The notes under the pieces were generated by a model. The model worked only from the letters and a program-made list of their open reading frames with translations. It had not been told where the DNA came from and made no database searches. Both the position numbers and the translations under genes were made by a program. DNA of 64,000 nucleotides from Bretschneidera sinensis (lineage: Eukaryota; Streptophyta; Magnoliopsida; Brassicales; Akaniaceae), in NCBI GenBank assembly GCA_023935145.1, contig CM043698.1, forward strand, positions 68,561,501-68,625,500. Direction: 5' to 3'. Positions 37,901 through 50,451 of this stretch are shown here, one piece after another. Position 1 is the first letter of the stretch. The number at the start of each line of letters is the position of its first letter.

Positions 37901-39531
37901 CATTGTTCTTGGAACAGTCATGTTTTCTGTTTATATGGCCTGGCTTTATCAAGTTTTATTAGCCCTTCAATCTTTTTTGCAACTGTTACTTTGCAGATTT
38001 TTGTCATTCCAGTATTGATAGGGCTGCTGTTTGAGCTCTTGGTGATTGTGCCAATGCGAGTGCCTGTGGATGAAAGCCCAGTCTTTCTTTTGTATCAGGA
38101 CTGGGCATTGGGTCTCATTTTCCTCAAGATCTGGACTAGACTGGTGAGTGTTGTATCACATTCTGTGTGTTCCTGTTAGGTACTATCCTTAGTGATGTTC
38201 ACTAGAAAATTATGTTTGGTCATGGCAATCTTATCTATTTGCAATCAATAATCGATTGGATGTGCTAATCTGGATGTTACTATTCCCAGAAAGTCTTCAC
38301 TACACCCTGAGAGTAGTTATATTTGCTTACTTGATCATTCAGGGATTTGAACTGTCAACTTGGATAATGTGATTATGGAGAAAATGATAAAGTGAGAGGC
38401 AAGTCAAATTATCATTCTGATAGATTAGGAAAAAAGTGTTACCTGAAAGAGAGGTAGGTAGGACTGAGACATTCCAGTTTGAAGAGATTGGTCAAAAGCT
38501 TATTGTGTTCGTTCTATGAAGCTATAATTACATATCTACTACGAACTTATTTTCATTTAATTTTACGTTGCCTGTGTTTCTAAGTAGCGTGTACCTGTGT
38601 GTATGCATATCTACTGACTTTCTCCCTGTAGTTACTCTTTGTATTTTTTGATTTATTGTTCCTTTATTATTTTTCCCTCTTCGCGCCAGACCCTCCTCTT
38701 TTCTTTTTGTGTTATTTCTTACCTTCCCCATTAAGAAGTCTTTATTTTTTAAATTATAGACAATGATTTGATCATGACAGCGTATGCGTTTTTTTATTTT
38801 TATTCTTTTTCCCTTTTTGTACTCTTGCTATCTATTGCTTTTGTATCATAAAGTCAGTTATGAATTTGGGTCAGATAATTTACTGAAATTGTTACACTGA
38901 GTTATTAAATGAATGAGATGGTAAAAAGATGAGAGAATTTTTTATTTCTCAACATTTCATTATCAGAAGGATGTTGTCTTTAATAGGGAATAAAAAAATT
39001 GTCTGTTGTTTGTTTGTATCTGGACAGGTTATGCTGGATCACATGCTCCCGTTAATGGATGAAAGCTGGCGAATAAAATTTGAAAGAGTGAGGGAAGATG
39101 GTTTCTCTAGACTGCAAGGTCTTTGGGTGCTTCGGGAGATTGTGTTTCCGATCATGATGAAGTTATTGACAGCCCTATGTGTACCATATGTCTTGGCTAG
39201 AGGGGTATTTCCGGTGCTTGGGTACCCTTTAGTTGTAAATTCAGCTGTTTATCGATTCGCGTGGCTAGGATGCCTCAGTTTCAGCCTTTTCTGCTTTTGC
39301 GCAAAGAGATTCCATGTGTGGTTCACTAACCTTCACAACTCCATACGTGATGACCGGTATCTTATTGGCCGCAGACTTCATAACTTCGGTGAAGACCCGG
39401 TGGAGAAGCAAAATGACGCAGGGACTACTGAAATGCAGAATTCTAACTTGCTTGGTACTGGTTTAATCGGACATGACCGAGAAGCTGATGCCGGTATGAG
39501 GTTGAGGCGTGCTAATCGACTAGAGGCTTAA
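31950..39531 (+). CDS. SUD1: SUD1/CER9, ER-membrane RING-CH E3 ubiquitin ligase (Doa10/MARCH6 family)
   Basis: Nine exons: 31950-32258, 33290-33982, 34942-35709, 35814-36025, 36138-36503, 37467-37627, 37720-37883, 37997-38143 and 39028-39531. Phases join to 1108 codons (1107 residues; Arabidopsis SUD1 has 1108). The N-terminus has a Ser/Ala stretch, an acidic run, then a C4HC3 RING-CH at 59-105 (Cys59, 62, 76, 78, His86, Cys89, 102, 105). About 14 membrane segments follow. A TD-like block lies at about 480-620 (GEPLTMGRFYGIASIAETIP) and the C-terminal element GRRLHN at 1054-1059, with the Asn that Doa10 and MARCH6 need. The family carries out ER-associated degradation; in plants SUD1/CER9 affects HMG-CoA reductase activity, cuticle and abscisic-acid responses. 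Exon 6 has a NAGNAG acceptor. Intron 5 carries a MITE. Nothing is broken. Confidence 0.97.
34148..34161. repeat. Poly(C) tract in SUD1 intron 2
   Basis: Fourteen C residues in a row in a cytosine-rich stretch. Length in such runs is error-prone in sequencing. Confidence 0.6.
36521..36652. mobile_element. 132-bp MITE in SUD1 intron 5
   Basis: Starts aggtgttgtttggg and ends cccaaacaacacct, perfect 14-base inverted termini, with imperfect complementarity continuing inwards (tttaagtgcaacttaaagca against tgctttaagt). The flanks are tta and aaa, close to a PIF/Harbinger-type TTA/TAA trinucleotide duplication but not identical. It begins only about 17 bases from the exon 5 donor. Confidence 0.8.
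37330..37363. repeat. Poly(C)-poly(A) tract in SUD1 intron 5
   Basis: Nineteen C residues followed by about fifteen A residues. Such composite runs can come from sequencing or assembly slippage, so the lengths may be inexact. Confidence 0.6.
37461..37470 (+). promoter_or_regulatory. Tandem NAGNAG splice acceptor, SUD1 exon 6
   Basis: The sequence ttttagcagg offers two AG acceptors three bases apart. The first (exon from 37467) gives ...DSDRYGF, the second (exon from 37470) gives ...DSEYGF. The DRY form agrees with the Arabidopsis SUD1 sequence as I remember it, so I use it. Both keep frame, so alternative use would change the protein by one residue. Confidence 0.7.
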
Positions 39532-41883
39532 TTTACACATCGGGAGAGGCATGTAGGTCTGTTGTCTTGTTGAGGTCTGCAAGAGGTGCAAAATTCCAGA
39601 TTCCTCGGTGAGGTACACAGCTTATTTACTCCATGTAATAGGGGTCTTTGAAATGTGTGTGATTTTAGAATATTACTATTCGTTTTTGTGCATATAGTAC
39701 ATGCTAGCTTAGTAATTAGAAGGGAAAAGTGTTGGAAGTATCATTTGTTTATAAAATCAACTATTCTTACCCTGCTCACTCTGTTGATTGATGTATTGAT
39801 AGCATAATACATGTAGTACATTATAGCAATGTGCTTGATACTTAAAAATCTCAATGGAGTCCTCAGAAGAGGGAGTTCATGGGCTCTTCTGGCATACAAT
39901 ACAGGAAGTCATGTATTTGGTCCCTCGAGGGATAGGATTTACTAGGAACTCACTGTATAAGAAAAGTGTTTGGCTGCTAACTCTCAAGTAAAGAATATTT
40001 GCTTGCTGTGTAGTTGGACTTGAGTAGAGCGCATTTTTGTTGGAGAATGTCAAGTAATAATTAAAATATTTTGCTTTGAATAATTGTCAGGCAGGGATGA
40101 GGCCGATAATAAATTGGTAATAAGTCCATTTAGATTTATGAGAAAGAGTGGAACATCATGTCTCCGATGAAAAAAAATTAAATTCAGTGGTAAAAAATTT
40201 ACTATTCAATGTTTTGACTGTCACTGAGTTTTTTTTTTTATTACTAAATGGATTGTTTTATCAAAAAAAAAATTTTATTAATTGGATTAATACAAAAGCT
40301 AAAAGAAAAATTGCAACACTTCACCGGAGGCTCATATCTAATTTTACTAAAACTCAGGAGAAAGTAAAGAGGAAGTTTTAATAGCTCATAATTGAGAAAA
40401 AGTAAGAGATGTGAAAAAATTTGTTTCCCTCAAATCACAAAAATCTCTCGAAGTTGGTTATCATTTGAAGGGTTGATTGATGCAACATGACAATATACAG
40501 TTAAAATCTTAAACTAAAATGTATTAATTTCTTCCTATCATGTTTCAATATGTATATTTTGGGGTAAAAAAAAATACACATTCAATAACAAAATCAGTAT
40601 ATTTAGTTTGTAAAAAAAATGTTACTAAATATATGACTACTATTGAATGTAAGTTTGATTATCACCTAATATACTGTTAAAAAAAAATATATTAGTGAGG
40701 CATATATGCATAAACTAAAAGGAAAATAGAGAAATAGTTAGTATATTCAAGATAATTATGTATTTACAAAATACAGTCTCAATTCATCTGATCTGGGATG
40801 TTATGTCCATAACTCCTCTCTTTTTTTTTTTTTATTTATTTCTCCTAGCTTTTGTTTGACAAGCTGATGAGAACTTTAATACTCTCATAGACAAATTCAT
40901 TATTTATTCGAGAAGCAAAAGAAATGAATGAAATTTTTTCTAATCTCTTCATCATTATGAAGAATTTCCATTTACACGGTCTCATAACCAAATCTTTCAT
41001 GATTGCCAAACCATTGATACAAATAATATCAAAATACCAAATCCGACCTCTATATATCCTTCGCCACCCACAAAATTTGAAGAACCTAAAAGGACATGAG
41101 TCATATGTTCCGCAGAACAACGTTATTGCCAAGGTTGTATATTTTTTTCGACCTAATTTTTTGTTGTTGTATACATTCATCTTTATCTATTTTTGTCGTG
41201 CTATGTTTTTATTTATACTGGAAAAAAATCGAAAAGTTTATTTCCCTTCAACTCCATTTTGTATTATTTATTTGACATGAATAGTTGAGGTGAATTTTAT
41301 GTAGAGAAAATAGATTATGAGAGTGTGTGACTTGAATTATTGAATTAGTCGTGCAGGAAAAAAGTTTTCTTTTTTCTTTTTTTGTATAGTGAGCAAATCC
41401 ACTAAATTTTTGGTTCATTGTAGGCTCGCATTTTATTTTACTTTCACGTAGAATAAAGGAAAAGATAAGCGTTAAAAGCTCAAAATTGAGACAAAAGAAG
41501 AGAAATGTGGAGAATTTTTTCTTTTTCTCAATTGGATTGGGATTCTCTTTATTTAAGAATTGAAATGGATGTAAAGTTTATAGTGAGATTGAATACCACC
41601 ATGACAAACTAAGATTTGAATATTATCTATTTGATTATGTAGCATTCAATATGTTAGAGTTTTTGAAATTACAAAGAGTTTCTGAAATCATTTTACAATT
41701 TCTTTTAATTAGTTTCAAACCATATTTATTAATATACAAATTCTAATACATTCCCAACAAGTATAAACTGAACATCTTGGATCTTGGGGTTATGTACCTT
41801 TGAACCAAATCAGGTTAATTGAATAAAACACAATATGACATATTGATAAGGCTCTTTAACTTCTAGATTCATTGAAAACTAAT
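39532..41883. other. SUD1 3'UTR and intergenic region
   Basis: The SUD1 3'UTR probably ends within the first few hundred bases. The remainder is AT-rich. A 118-codon plus frame (40924-41280) and its minus-strand shadow have no recognisable domain. A segment at 40430-40560 is homologous to 50750-50930. Confidence 0.4.
40430..40560 (+). repeat. Dispersed repeat, copy 1 (partner at 50760-50930)
   Basis: Shares gaagttgg, then gattgatgcaacatgaca, ttaaact and aaaatg-type text, and ctttcttcc/tcttcct before atcat, in the same order and orientation as 50760-50930. The two flank the nested copia/gypsy block at different distances. Confidence 0.5.
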
Positions 41884-42564
41884 TGTTGGAATCTCTAAAG
41901 TTATAAAAATTCAATAATGAATTTTAGTATTCCCCAAACAATTAGTAGCTTAAATGAATGAATCTTGAAAAACGAATGGATGGGTTCATGAATGAACTCA
42001 TAGAAATTTATATGACTCTTTGATTATGTGCAAACCTTTAATAATTCTTATTTGGTATATTAACCAACATATAAAATTATGTAAGGTTCATTAACCAAAG
42101 GTGGCTTTTGGGTTACTCATAGACTTTATAAATAGAGCCTTAGTCCAGCACTCCAGAAACAAACTAGAAAAGTGAGAGAGTACAAACATTTCATTCAAGA
42201 TAAGCCTAAAGTATTTGAGAGATAGTTGTCCTCAAACTAAACTTAAAAAATATTGTGATTGTGGTCCACAGTAAGTCATATTGTAGAGTCTGATTTATGT
42301 TCTTAGAGAGTTATGAAGTATTGTCATTTAAAGTATTTGTTAGGTGCACACCATCACTCAATTGTTGTTCTTGGAGGCGATTTGGTCATCATATCCTTGC
42401 ACTTGAATTGGGCCGAATAACATCTTAAGGGCAACGTTCAAGGACGCACAACAGTACTACATTTTAGTTTGTTTAAAAGAAGGCTTGCCAACATATTAGT
42501 TTGGATTTTCTGTTGATTATTAATTGTAGTTCCATTCTTGTATTTTTCCCATTTTACATCAACA
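41884..42564 (+). mobile_element. Probable 5' LTR of a copia element
   Basis: Begins TGTTGGAATC (tentative) and ends tttacatcaaca. The part from about 42266 (agtcatattgtagag) to 42564 is clearly repeated at 50452-50737 (gttaggtgcacaccatcact, caacatattagtttg, tgttgattattaattg). It precedes the gag-pol remnant. The left end is uncertain because the partner LTR is truncated. No good primer-binding site follows. Confidence 0.5.
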
Positions 42565-42590
42565 ATCTTAAGACGTTATTCGACTGCAAA

Positions 42591-45500
42591 ATGGATAATG
42601 CAAAGGCAATAAGACTTGGTTATCTCAAACTTGAGAACTTTGGTGGCTTTGATTTCAACGCCTGGCGATGCAAAATTATTTTTGGGATGGAACTCCTAAA
42701 AATTTACTACATTTTTATAGAGGACAAGTTTGAGTTTGAGGAGGGAAACACTAAGGAAGAGGCTGATTAGGACCATTATGATCATTTCTACAGAAGTTAG
42801 TTGCTCAATTGTCTCACTGGTCATCTCGTTGATGTATATTCCTAAAAAAACTTTGCTAGAGATATTTGGGAAGCCTTGGAGCAACTATACAAGGATGAAG
42901 AAAAAAATTTCAAAAACTCATCTTATTGACAAGTTTCTTGGCATGAGATTTGAATACGAACATGAAGTTTTGCCACAAGTCAAGGAACTTGAAAAGTTGG
43001 TGATAAAACTTAAAGATAAAAAGATCAACCTCAGTGATACTTTTATTGCAGGTGTTGTAAATAAGTTTCCTTCCTCCTGGATGTTTTTCTCTACAAAGAT
43101 GCGTAGGAGAAAGAAACAAGACTCTTTTGTTGATTTGAAGCGTTTCATATGAATAGAAGATAAAGTGTGTACTCACTCTCAAAATGAGTTACTTGCTAAT
43201 CAAAAGACCTCTGCTAACATGGTAAAGCCAAAGCCAGAAAACAAAAAAATAAATTTCCATAATAAGAAGAAGCAGTTCAAAGCAATGCAGAAGAAAGGTG
43301 ACCAGAAGAATCTCCATGTGCAGAAAAAAATAATTAAGGACGTTTCTACAAATGTGGCAAACATGACCACTATACAGCAGATTATAGAGAACCACCAAAA
43401 GACAAAGCATTAAAAGAATCTATTAATGTTGTCTCGGGAATTGATCCACTTATAAATGTTGTGGCAATGATATCTCATGTGATGGACACCTTAAACATCA
43501 CTTATTGGTGGCTTAGCACTGGTGCTACTTGCCTTGTATGCATTAATCAATCATTTTCCTCTACCTATGTTGCTATCAAGGAGAACGTGGCAATGACAGA
43601 CCGTTCTCCAGTTGTTGTGCTTGGAACTGGAGATGTGGTGCTAAGTCTAACCTCAAGTAAGACTCTTACTTTGAAAAATATCAAGCATGTCCCATCTATA
43701 TCAAAGAATCTAGTCTCTGGGAGTCTTTTATGTGATGCTGGAATGAGACTTGATTTCTAAGGTGGTAAGGTGGTTTTATCCTATAAAAACCTTTACTTTA
43801 GAAATGCCTACTGAGCTGATGGTATGTATAAAATGAGTATTTTATTTGATATTATAAATAAAGTATCTCATTATGTATACTTTTCTTAGTTGTGTCACCA
43901 TAGGTTATATCATGTTACTACAAGAAACTACACAACATGAGAAAGTTAGGTTTGTTACTCAACTGTGGGGGTGATATGCCAAGAAAGTGTGAAGTGTATG
44001 AACAGGCCAAAATCACAAGAAAACCTTTCCTTAGTGTGACAAGGAGCACTGAGTTACTGGAATTAATTCACTATGACACTTGCGATTTCAAAAGTTTTAC
44101 AATAAGGTGAGCTATGAAATACTTCATCACCTTTATTGATAATCGCACACATTTATGCTATGCGTACTTGTTAAAATCAAAGGATGAAGCCTTGAAAAAT
44201 TCATGGAATTTCGAACTAGAGTTGAAAAGCAGCTTAGTCGACCGATCAAGAAACTCAAGAATGACAGACGGGGTGAACATTGCTCCATTGAAGCAAATTC
44301 ATAATTCAAAGTGCATGGTATTATTGTAGAAACTACTGCTCCCTACTCTCCTCAGTCTAATGGGATTATTGGAAGAAAAAAATCAAACACTGACAGAGAT
44401 GGTGAATTCGATGTTGATTACTGCTAGTCTTCCTTCTTGCTATTAGGGTGAAGCACTTCTAACGACAAATTTCATATTGAATAGAGTTTTTTTATTCAAA
44501 GACAAAAATATCACCATATGAGATTTGGTTTAGGTATCCTCTTTCTTTGGATAGTCTTAACATGTGGGAGTGTCTGGTATATGTCCGGATACCAGATATC
44601 AAAAGACTAAAGTTGGGACCAAGAGCTAATATGTGTGTATTTTTTGGATTTGCCGAAGATAGTGATGCATGCAGATTTCTGGATCTCGACACTAACTCCA
44701 TCATTGAGGAACGAGATGCTGAGTTCTTTGAAGATAAACTCATCAAAGATAAAGATATATTGCTTAATGATTTTCCCAAGAACATTCAAGAATCCACTGA
44801 TGATGCACCTAAAGAATCTGCTCCTCCACCAGATTCACAAGAGGTTAATAATGGTTCTTATATGCCTAAAGAAGATGATGTCAATGATGGTTCTACTCAT
44901 GTTCCTGAAGAACCTTTACCCATGTGTATTAGAAAATCTAAGTCATTTGGAGATGACTATATAGCCTTCAATGTTGAAGTTGGTCCACAAACGTTCAAGG
45001 AAGCAATGAAATCTAAAGATGCCCATCTATGGAAAAAAGTTGTGGATAATGAAATGGATTCTTTAATCCATAATCACATTTGGGAGCTAGTGTGTCTTCT
45101 AGAAAGTGCTAAACTTATTGAGTGCAAGTAGATTTTCAAAAATAAATTACGTGCGGATGACACTATAGAGAAGTGCAAAGCAAGACTCGTGGCTAAGGGC
45201 TTCACATAGAAAGAAGGAATATACTTCTTTGACACTTTTTCACCAGTATGTCGCATTGCAACCATACGTATACTTATCACTCTAGATTTAATCATAGGAA
45301 TGATCATTCATCAGATGGATATGAAGACAACTTTTCTGAATGGTAATCTAACTGAAGAAGTATATATGGAACAGCTAGAAGGATTTGTTGTTGAAAGTCA
45401 AAATAACAAAGTGTGCAAATTGATAAAGGATTTTCCATGGTGATGGATTCCATATCAATAATTCTGACAAATGTTTGTACAACAAAGTTGATGGAGATAA

Positions 45501-46399
45501 GATAGTAATTATCGACCTATACATGGATGACATGCTAATCATTGGTATCGTTATGCAGATTGTTACTTCTATAAATAAGTTTATTTTAACCTACTTTAGC
45601 ATGAAAGACATTGGAGATGCAAATATGATCTTTGGAATCAAAACACTGAGGACAAAATTTGGCATTCACTTATCCCAATCTCATTACATAGAGAATATGC
45701 TGAAAAAAATATGGCTACTTTGACCTGCCAGAATTACATATGCCATTCGACTATAACAGGAAGCTTCAAACCAAAACTGGGAGAATTATAAAGCAGTTAG
45801 AGTACTAAAGGATAATTGACAGTCTGATGTATGCTATGAGCTGCACAAGACCAAACATCGAATTCATTATTGGGATGCTTAGTAGATTTACTAGTAATCC
45901 TGGGAAAGAAAATTAGGAAGCGATTCAGAGGCTAATGAGATATTTGAAGGGTACTTTGAATTATGGTTTATTTTACTCCAACTATCCTTCAATGATTGAA
46001 GGATTTTCATATGCCAGTTGGTGCTCGGAGTCAGATGAGTGCCGATCAATATGTTTTCACCTTGGGAGATGCAGGTCTCGTGGAAGTCTAAGAAGCAGAT
46101 TGTGATAGCACAATCATCAATGGAATATGAGTTCTTCGCTCTATCTATTGTTGGAGATGGGACTGAGTGGCTTAAAGATTTCTTATTGGATCTCCCTTTG
46201 AAGAAGTTGTAGCTATCTACAATCACTATCTATTGTGATAACCAAGCTACTAGTATCATTGTTGAGAATACATTGTTCAACAGAAGAAAGAGGAATGTTC
46301 ATCTGAAGCATGGTGGTTTCAATAAGTTGATTAGCCAATGAATCATTGTAGTGATTGATGTTTGATCGTCAGAGAACATTGTTGATCCTATGACAAATG
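42591..46399 (+). pseudogene. Decayed Ty1/copia gag-pol
   Basis: Pieces in copia order, split by many stops and frameshifts: gag (MDNAKAIRLGYLKLENFGG, then FARDIWEALEQLYKDEEK), a zinc-knuckle-like [11 protein letters not shown] (about 43360), a protease site [12 protein letters not shown] (about 43505) where the usual catalytic Asp is a Ser, an integrase with HDT/D-rich text (FITFIDNRT, about 44125), and reverse transcriptase with KTTFLNGNLTEEVYMEQ (about 45325) and YMDDMLIIG (about 45515). RNase H has SSMEYEFFALSIVGDGTEW (about 46120), and the C-terminus has SENIVDPMTN. All are inactive. It ends where the gypsy element begins. Confidence 0.9.
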
Positions 46400-47544
46400 T
46401 GTAATACCCGTGTTCTTAAAGTGAGGGTAAATAAGTAATTTGATAGATATTACAAGAAAATAAAATAATTTATATAGGAAAGATTTATTATTGAATAAAA
46501 TAATTCTTTTAGAAAAAAAACTGGACGCGTGGTGCTGTAGTTATAGAGAAAAAGAAAAAAAAAGGGTCCAGGTGTGGGAGAATAAGAAGAAGAAAAAAAG
46601 GGTAGTGGACAACACCTGGAGTCCAGGTGTTGTCGCCCAACATGCAAAGTGTGTATGTTGGGACACATAACAACAATTGAAATGGTGGTAAGGGGATAGT
46701 GAGTGTGTGTGTGTGTGTATGTATATATATGTGTGTGTGTATATATATATATATTGTTTTTGTTTTATTTTATTTATTTCTTACCAAATCCCATTTGTTT
46801 TGCTTCTTTCTTAAATTCAAATTATTCTCTTTCTTTAAACACTTGAGAACTCAAGGAAAACTTGAAAGAGTAAAATTTTGAAGAGGTTCACGGGAGAATT
46901 TTAAAGAGAGTTGAGGAAAGCTCTAAGAAAAATAAAAGGTAATAATGTGAATTTTATTTTTGAAATTTAGCATACATGAAATTACCCGAAATTCAATGTG
47001 AAAAATTTTAAAGGGTATGAATTCTAGAAGAATTGAAGAATAAATTGAAAATTTTAATACAAATATTATGTCAGGTTTTGACGATCAGAAAGCGGTTGAA
47101 ATTGCTGAAAGGAACAGGAAAGGCAAGGAAGTGATCCACGGGTAGCTTTAAGTTCTACGTAGTGAGTTAGATTTACTTTTAATAATCGAGATAAATACGA
47201 AATATAAAGTGATGATATTTGAATTAATCATTAACCTATGATTGGATGATAGATGAAAGTTAGTTGATGGGTATGATAGGAATAATTTATATATTAAAGA
47301 TTTATTATATGAGAAGTAATATTATTGAAATAATGAGTTGATTAAATATATAATGAAGGGATAAGTGAAATTTTTGACAAGCTATGATTGATAATTTGAT
47401 ATGATATATGAGGAGATAATTTAATGAATATGATAAAAAAAAAATTTGAGAAAGAGCTGGATAGTTAAATTGAATGTTTGAATGTATGTTTGTTTTTATA
47501 TTATTGTTCATATGCATATTTCATATTATTTTTCATATGCATAT

Positions 47545-47935
47545 GCATGAAATGAAAAGAATCGAAAAGACAGTCGGTCTAAATGAAATAAAATAAAATC
47601 GTGATAGCTGGTATATACTAGAAATAAAAGAATCGGGAAGACAGCAGGTCTAAATGAAAACCATGACAGCCGATATATGCTGAAAATAAATGAAAACCAT
47701 GACAGCCGATATATGCTGGAAATAAATGAAAACTGTGACAATCGGTATATGCTGGAAATAAATGAAAATCGTGATAGCCGGTATATGCTGGAAATAAAAG
47801 AACTGGGAAGACAATCGGTCTAAATAAAACCGTGACAGGTGGTATATGTTAGAAATAAAAGAACCGGGAGGGCAGCCGGTCTAAATAAAATAAAAGAACC
47901 GAGAAGGTAGCCGATCTAAGCTAAAATATGTCGAC
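47545..47935. repeat. Minisatellite inside the gypsy LTR
   Basis: About eight to ten imperfect units, mostly of 36-40 bases, with the core gtgatagccggtatatgctg + gaaataaatgaaaa. A second unit type, gaaccgggaagacagccggt, alternates with it. Composition is purine-rich on this strand. Confidence 0.65.
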
Positions 47936-48789
47936 ATGTGGGAAGATGTTCCCAAATAATAATATAATTTAAATTCATGCATTGCATTTTTTTAAATATT
48001 GGTTATTACTGCTTGAGATGTTAAAGTGTTATTCTTAATTGTAAACTTATTGATAGATGAATGAGTCTCACAGAGAGACATATATGATGATAAATAAATA
48101 TGAAAGTATGATATGATAATAATTATCTGAGTGATTGATTATATGATGTGAATCTCATAACGAGGTAATTATGAGGCAGAATTGATAGTCTCAAGATAAA
48201 TAAAGATATGAGAAGAAATATTGATATATTTGATGATTAACTTGAGAAGATGATGATTATGATATGAGTAGTGATAATAGAATGCTATTATCGAATTATA
48301 TGAGATATAGATAAATAAATATTGGAAGACTATTTGAACAATTGAATATTTCTAGTAAATTTAATTCATTGAGCTTGTAAAGCTCACTCTTCATTGTTAA
48401 ATAATTTCAGGTAGCAGATAGGACAGATAGATTGGTGAGCTAATATTCAGACTGAGTGATTATCTGTAAGCCTCGTGGTCCACATCCTCAGAGTAATGAA
48501 AAAAAATATTGTAAATATTCATGCATCATATGTTGTATATAATGTTTCAGTTGGGATTTTAATAATGTAAGTCCTCTGTTGAGGGTTGAGGATTGATGTA
48601 TAGATATATATAATTTCAGTTGATGTTTTTATATTATTGCATATATGTGTCGTGCTGGGATTTCAAAAAGTGATGACACATCTCAGGGGTGGCCAACCCA
48701 GGATGGGTCATTATAATTTTGGTATCAGAGCATTATGGTTTATGATTCTGCAGACTGCATAAAAAGAAAGAAAGTGGAAGATTAAAATA

Positions 48790-49800
48790 TATTATATTTT
48801 AATGAATAGTCTGAGAATGTCGCGTGGATATGGGAGACCTAGAGTTAGAATTGCTAACCAGAGATGGCATGGTAGGCCCCAATTTTTAGATGAGCTGAGG
48901 TTGAGATTGAGGCTGAGTTAAAGTGAGTTTCCTAGAAGAGAAAGTGTTAATAGTATAATTGATATTAGTAAGGGTGTGAGAGAATCTAAAGTTGAAAGAG
49001 ATGAGCTAAGATAAGTTCTTGCTCATGCTCTTAAGACAATGAATGTAACAAATGATAGAGTTGATAGTCTATAGCATTGACTTGATGAACAGGCTAGAGC
49101 AGTGCTTGAGGTTTTTGTAAATCCAATAATGGTAGACTTTAAAATGGAAAATGTGAGTTTATGTATGAGATATAAGGAGATTATTTTGTTAAATATATTA
49201 AGTTGAACATTTTTTTGTTTAAAGGATATATGAATCCTTTTGAATATGAGCTATTGGTAAAACATGTAGAGAGATTATTTGGTATTTTATCAGTGACTAA
49301 CAAGCAGAGGGTCGCCCTTGCTTTGTTTAAGTTAGAAAGAGAAGCTTTATGGTGGGAGGATACTCTTCCCAGTGTAAGTGCATATGATGATAGACCCTTA
49401 ACTTGGAATAGATTGAAGGAGGTTTTCCTTGATAAATACTTTCCTTATACCTTTAGAGCCCAACAAGAGATAGATTTTATTTATTTGAGGTAAATGTATT
49501 GACTATGACTCGGTATGATAGTAAATTTGTGGCTTTGACAAAGTTTGTATAAAAAATGGTAAACATAAATGAGAAGAGGTGTAAGAGTTTCATAGATGGA
49601 CTACATTTTGAGATTAAATCGAAACTAATTTACATGAGGCATACGAATTATGTTAGGTTGGCGGATATAACACTTCAGATTGTAAAGAATGTGATGGTAT
49701 TAGACTTAGGAGGAATTGGCTAAAGAGGTCTAGGTTTGAAGAACGTAGATGTGGTAGCAGTATGAGTGTGCAAGGTGGGAGATCACCCTAGAGAAGGCGT
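48790..49800 (+). pseudogene. Gypsy gag remnant
   Basis: The longest open piece (49203-49493) reads MNPFEYELLVKHVERLFGIL, ALFKLEREALWWEDTLPSVS and WNRLKEVFLDKYFPYTFRAQ, the core of the retrotransposon gag domain. Text continues in other frames (QYDAKFVALTKFV-like, KSFIDGLHFEIKSKL), so stops and frameshifts have broken it. Confidence 0.85.
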
Positions 49801-49959
49801 TCCTTGTCATAGGAAACTATAATATAGAGTTAGAGGTAAGCAGAATTTGTTGCTTCTGTAGTTCAGAGTAATATTGGTTGAACCCCTAGATTTAAGAGAC
49901 AGGTTATGAGAACCGAAAATGATGGTAGAGGTGGGACTGTACTATCTAGGGGATGTGGT

Positions 49960-50450
49960 AAGGTGATAAGAAGACTAGAACGTATTATAGATGTAATCAG
50001 ATAAGATATTTATCCCAGAGTTGTCCTAATTTGAGGTGCTTTGTATGTATAAAAAGTGGACATATCAATGTTGGTTGATCCTGGTGCAACCCATTCTTTT
50101 GCATCCAATGTTTATGAAGTCTACTAAAGTATGTATTAGTACTTTGATGCATAATATTATTGTTAAAGTTTCCACTAGAGATAGAGTGATAATCATAAAT
50201 ATTTACAAGGTGATTGGAAGACTAGAACGTGTTATAGATGTAATCAGATAAGATATTTATCCCAAAATTGTCCTAATTTGAGGCGTTTTGTGTGTAGAAA
50301 ATGTGGACATATCAATGTTGGTTGATCCTGATGCAATCCATTATTTTGCATCCAGTGTTTATGAAGTCTACTGATGTATGTATTAATACTTTGATACATA
50401 ATATTATTGTTGAAGTTCCCACTAGAGATAGAGTGATTTATAAATGTTTA
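49960..50450. repeat. 247-bp tandem duplication in the gypsy gag-protease region
   Basis: Sequence from 49960 (aaggtgataagaagactaga) recurs from 50207 (aaggtgattggaagactaga) in head-to-tail order through cactagagatagagtga to about 50450. Each copy covers a zinc-knuckle-like segment (CIKSGHINV) and the protease start (LVDPGATHSFAS in the first copy). Confidence 0.85.
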
Positions 50451-50451
50451 C

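Larger units (their letters stand above)
46400..50450 (+). mobile_element. Ty3/gypsy (chromovirus-like) element inserted in the copia element, truncated
   Basis: A single LTR at 46400-48715 (starting TGTAATACCCG, ending gggtcattata) is followed by the primer-binding site ttttggtatcagagc. The LTR length of about 2.3 kb and this layout are usual for Tekay/Del-type chromoviruses. Only gag and the start of protease remain (48790-50450). Reverse transcriptase, integrase, chromodomain and the 3' LTR are missing. It interrupts copia coding sequence right after the copia terminal peptide. Confidence 0.7.

Noticed and set aside
40924..41280. 118-codon plus frame in the SUD1 3' intergenic region
   Set aside because: A same-sized minus frame overlaps it, and the translation (MNEIFSNLFIIMKN...) has no recognisable family. 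Random open DNA is the simpler explanation.
46705..46755. (GT)n and (AT)n run that could be read as a CRISPR-like or regulatory repeat
   Set aside because: Ordinary dinucleotide microsatellite in a gypsy LTR.
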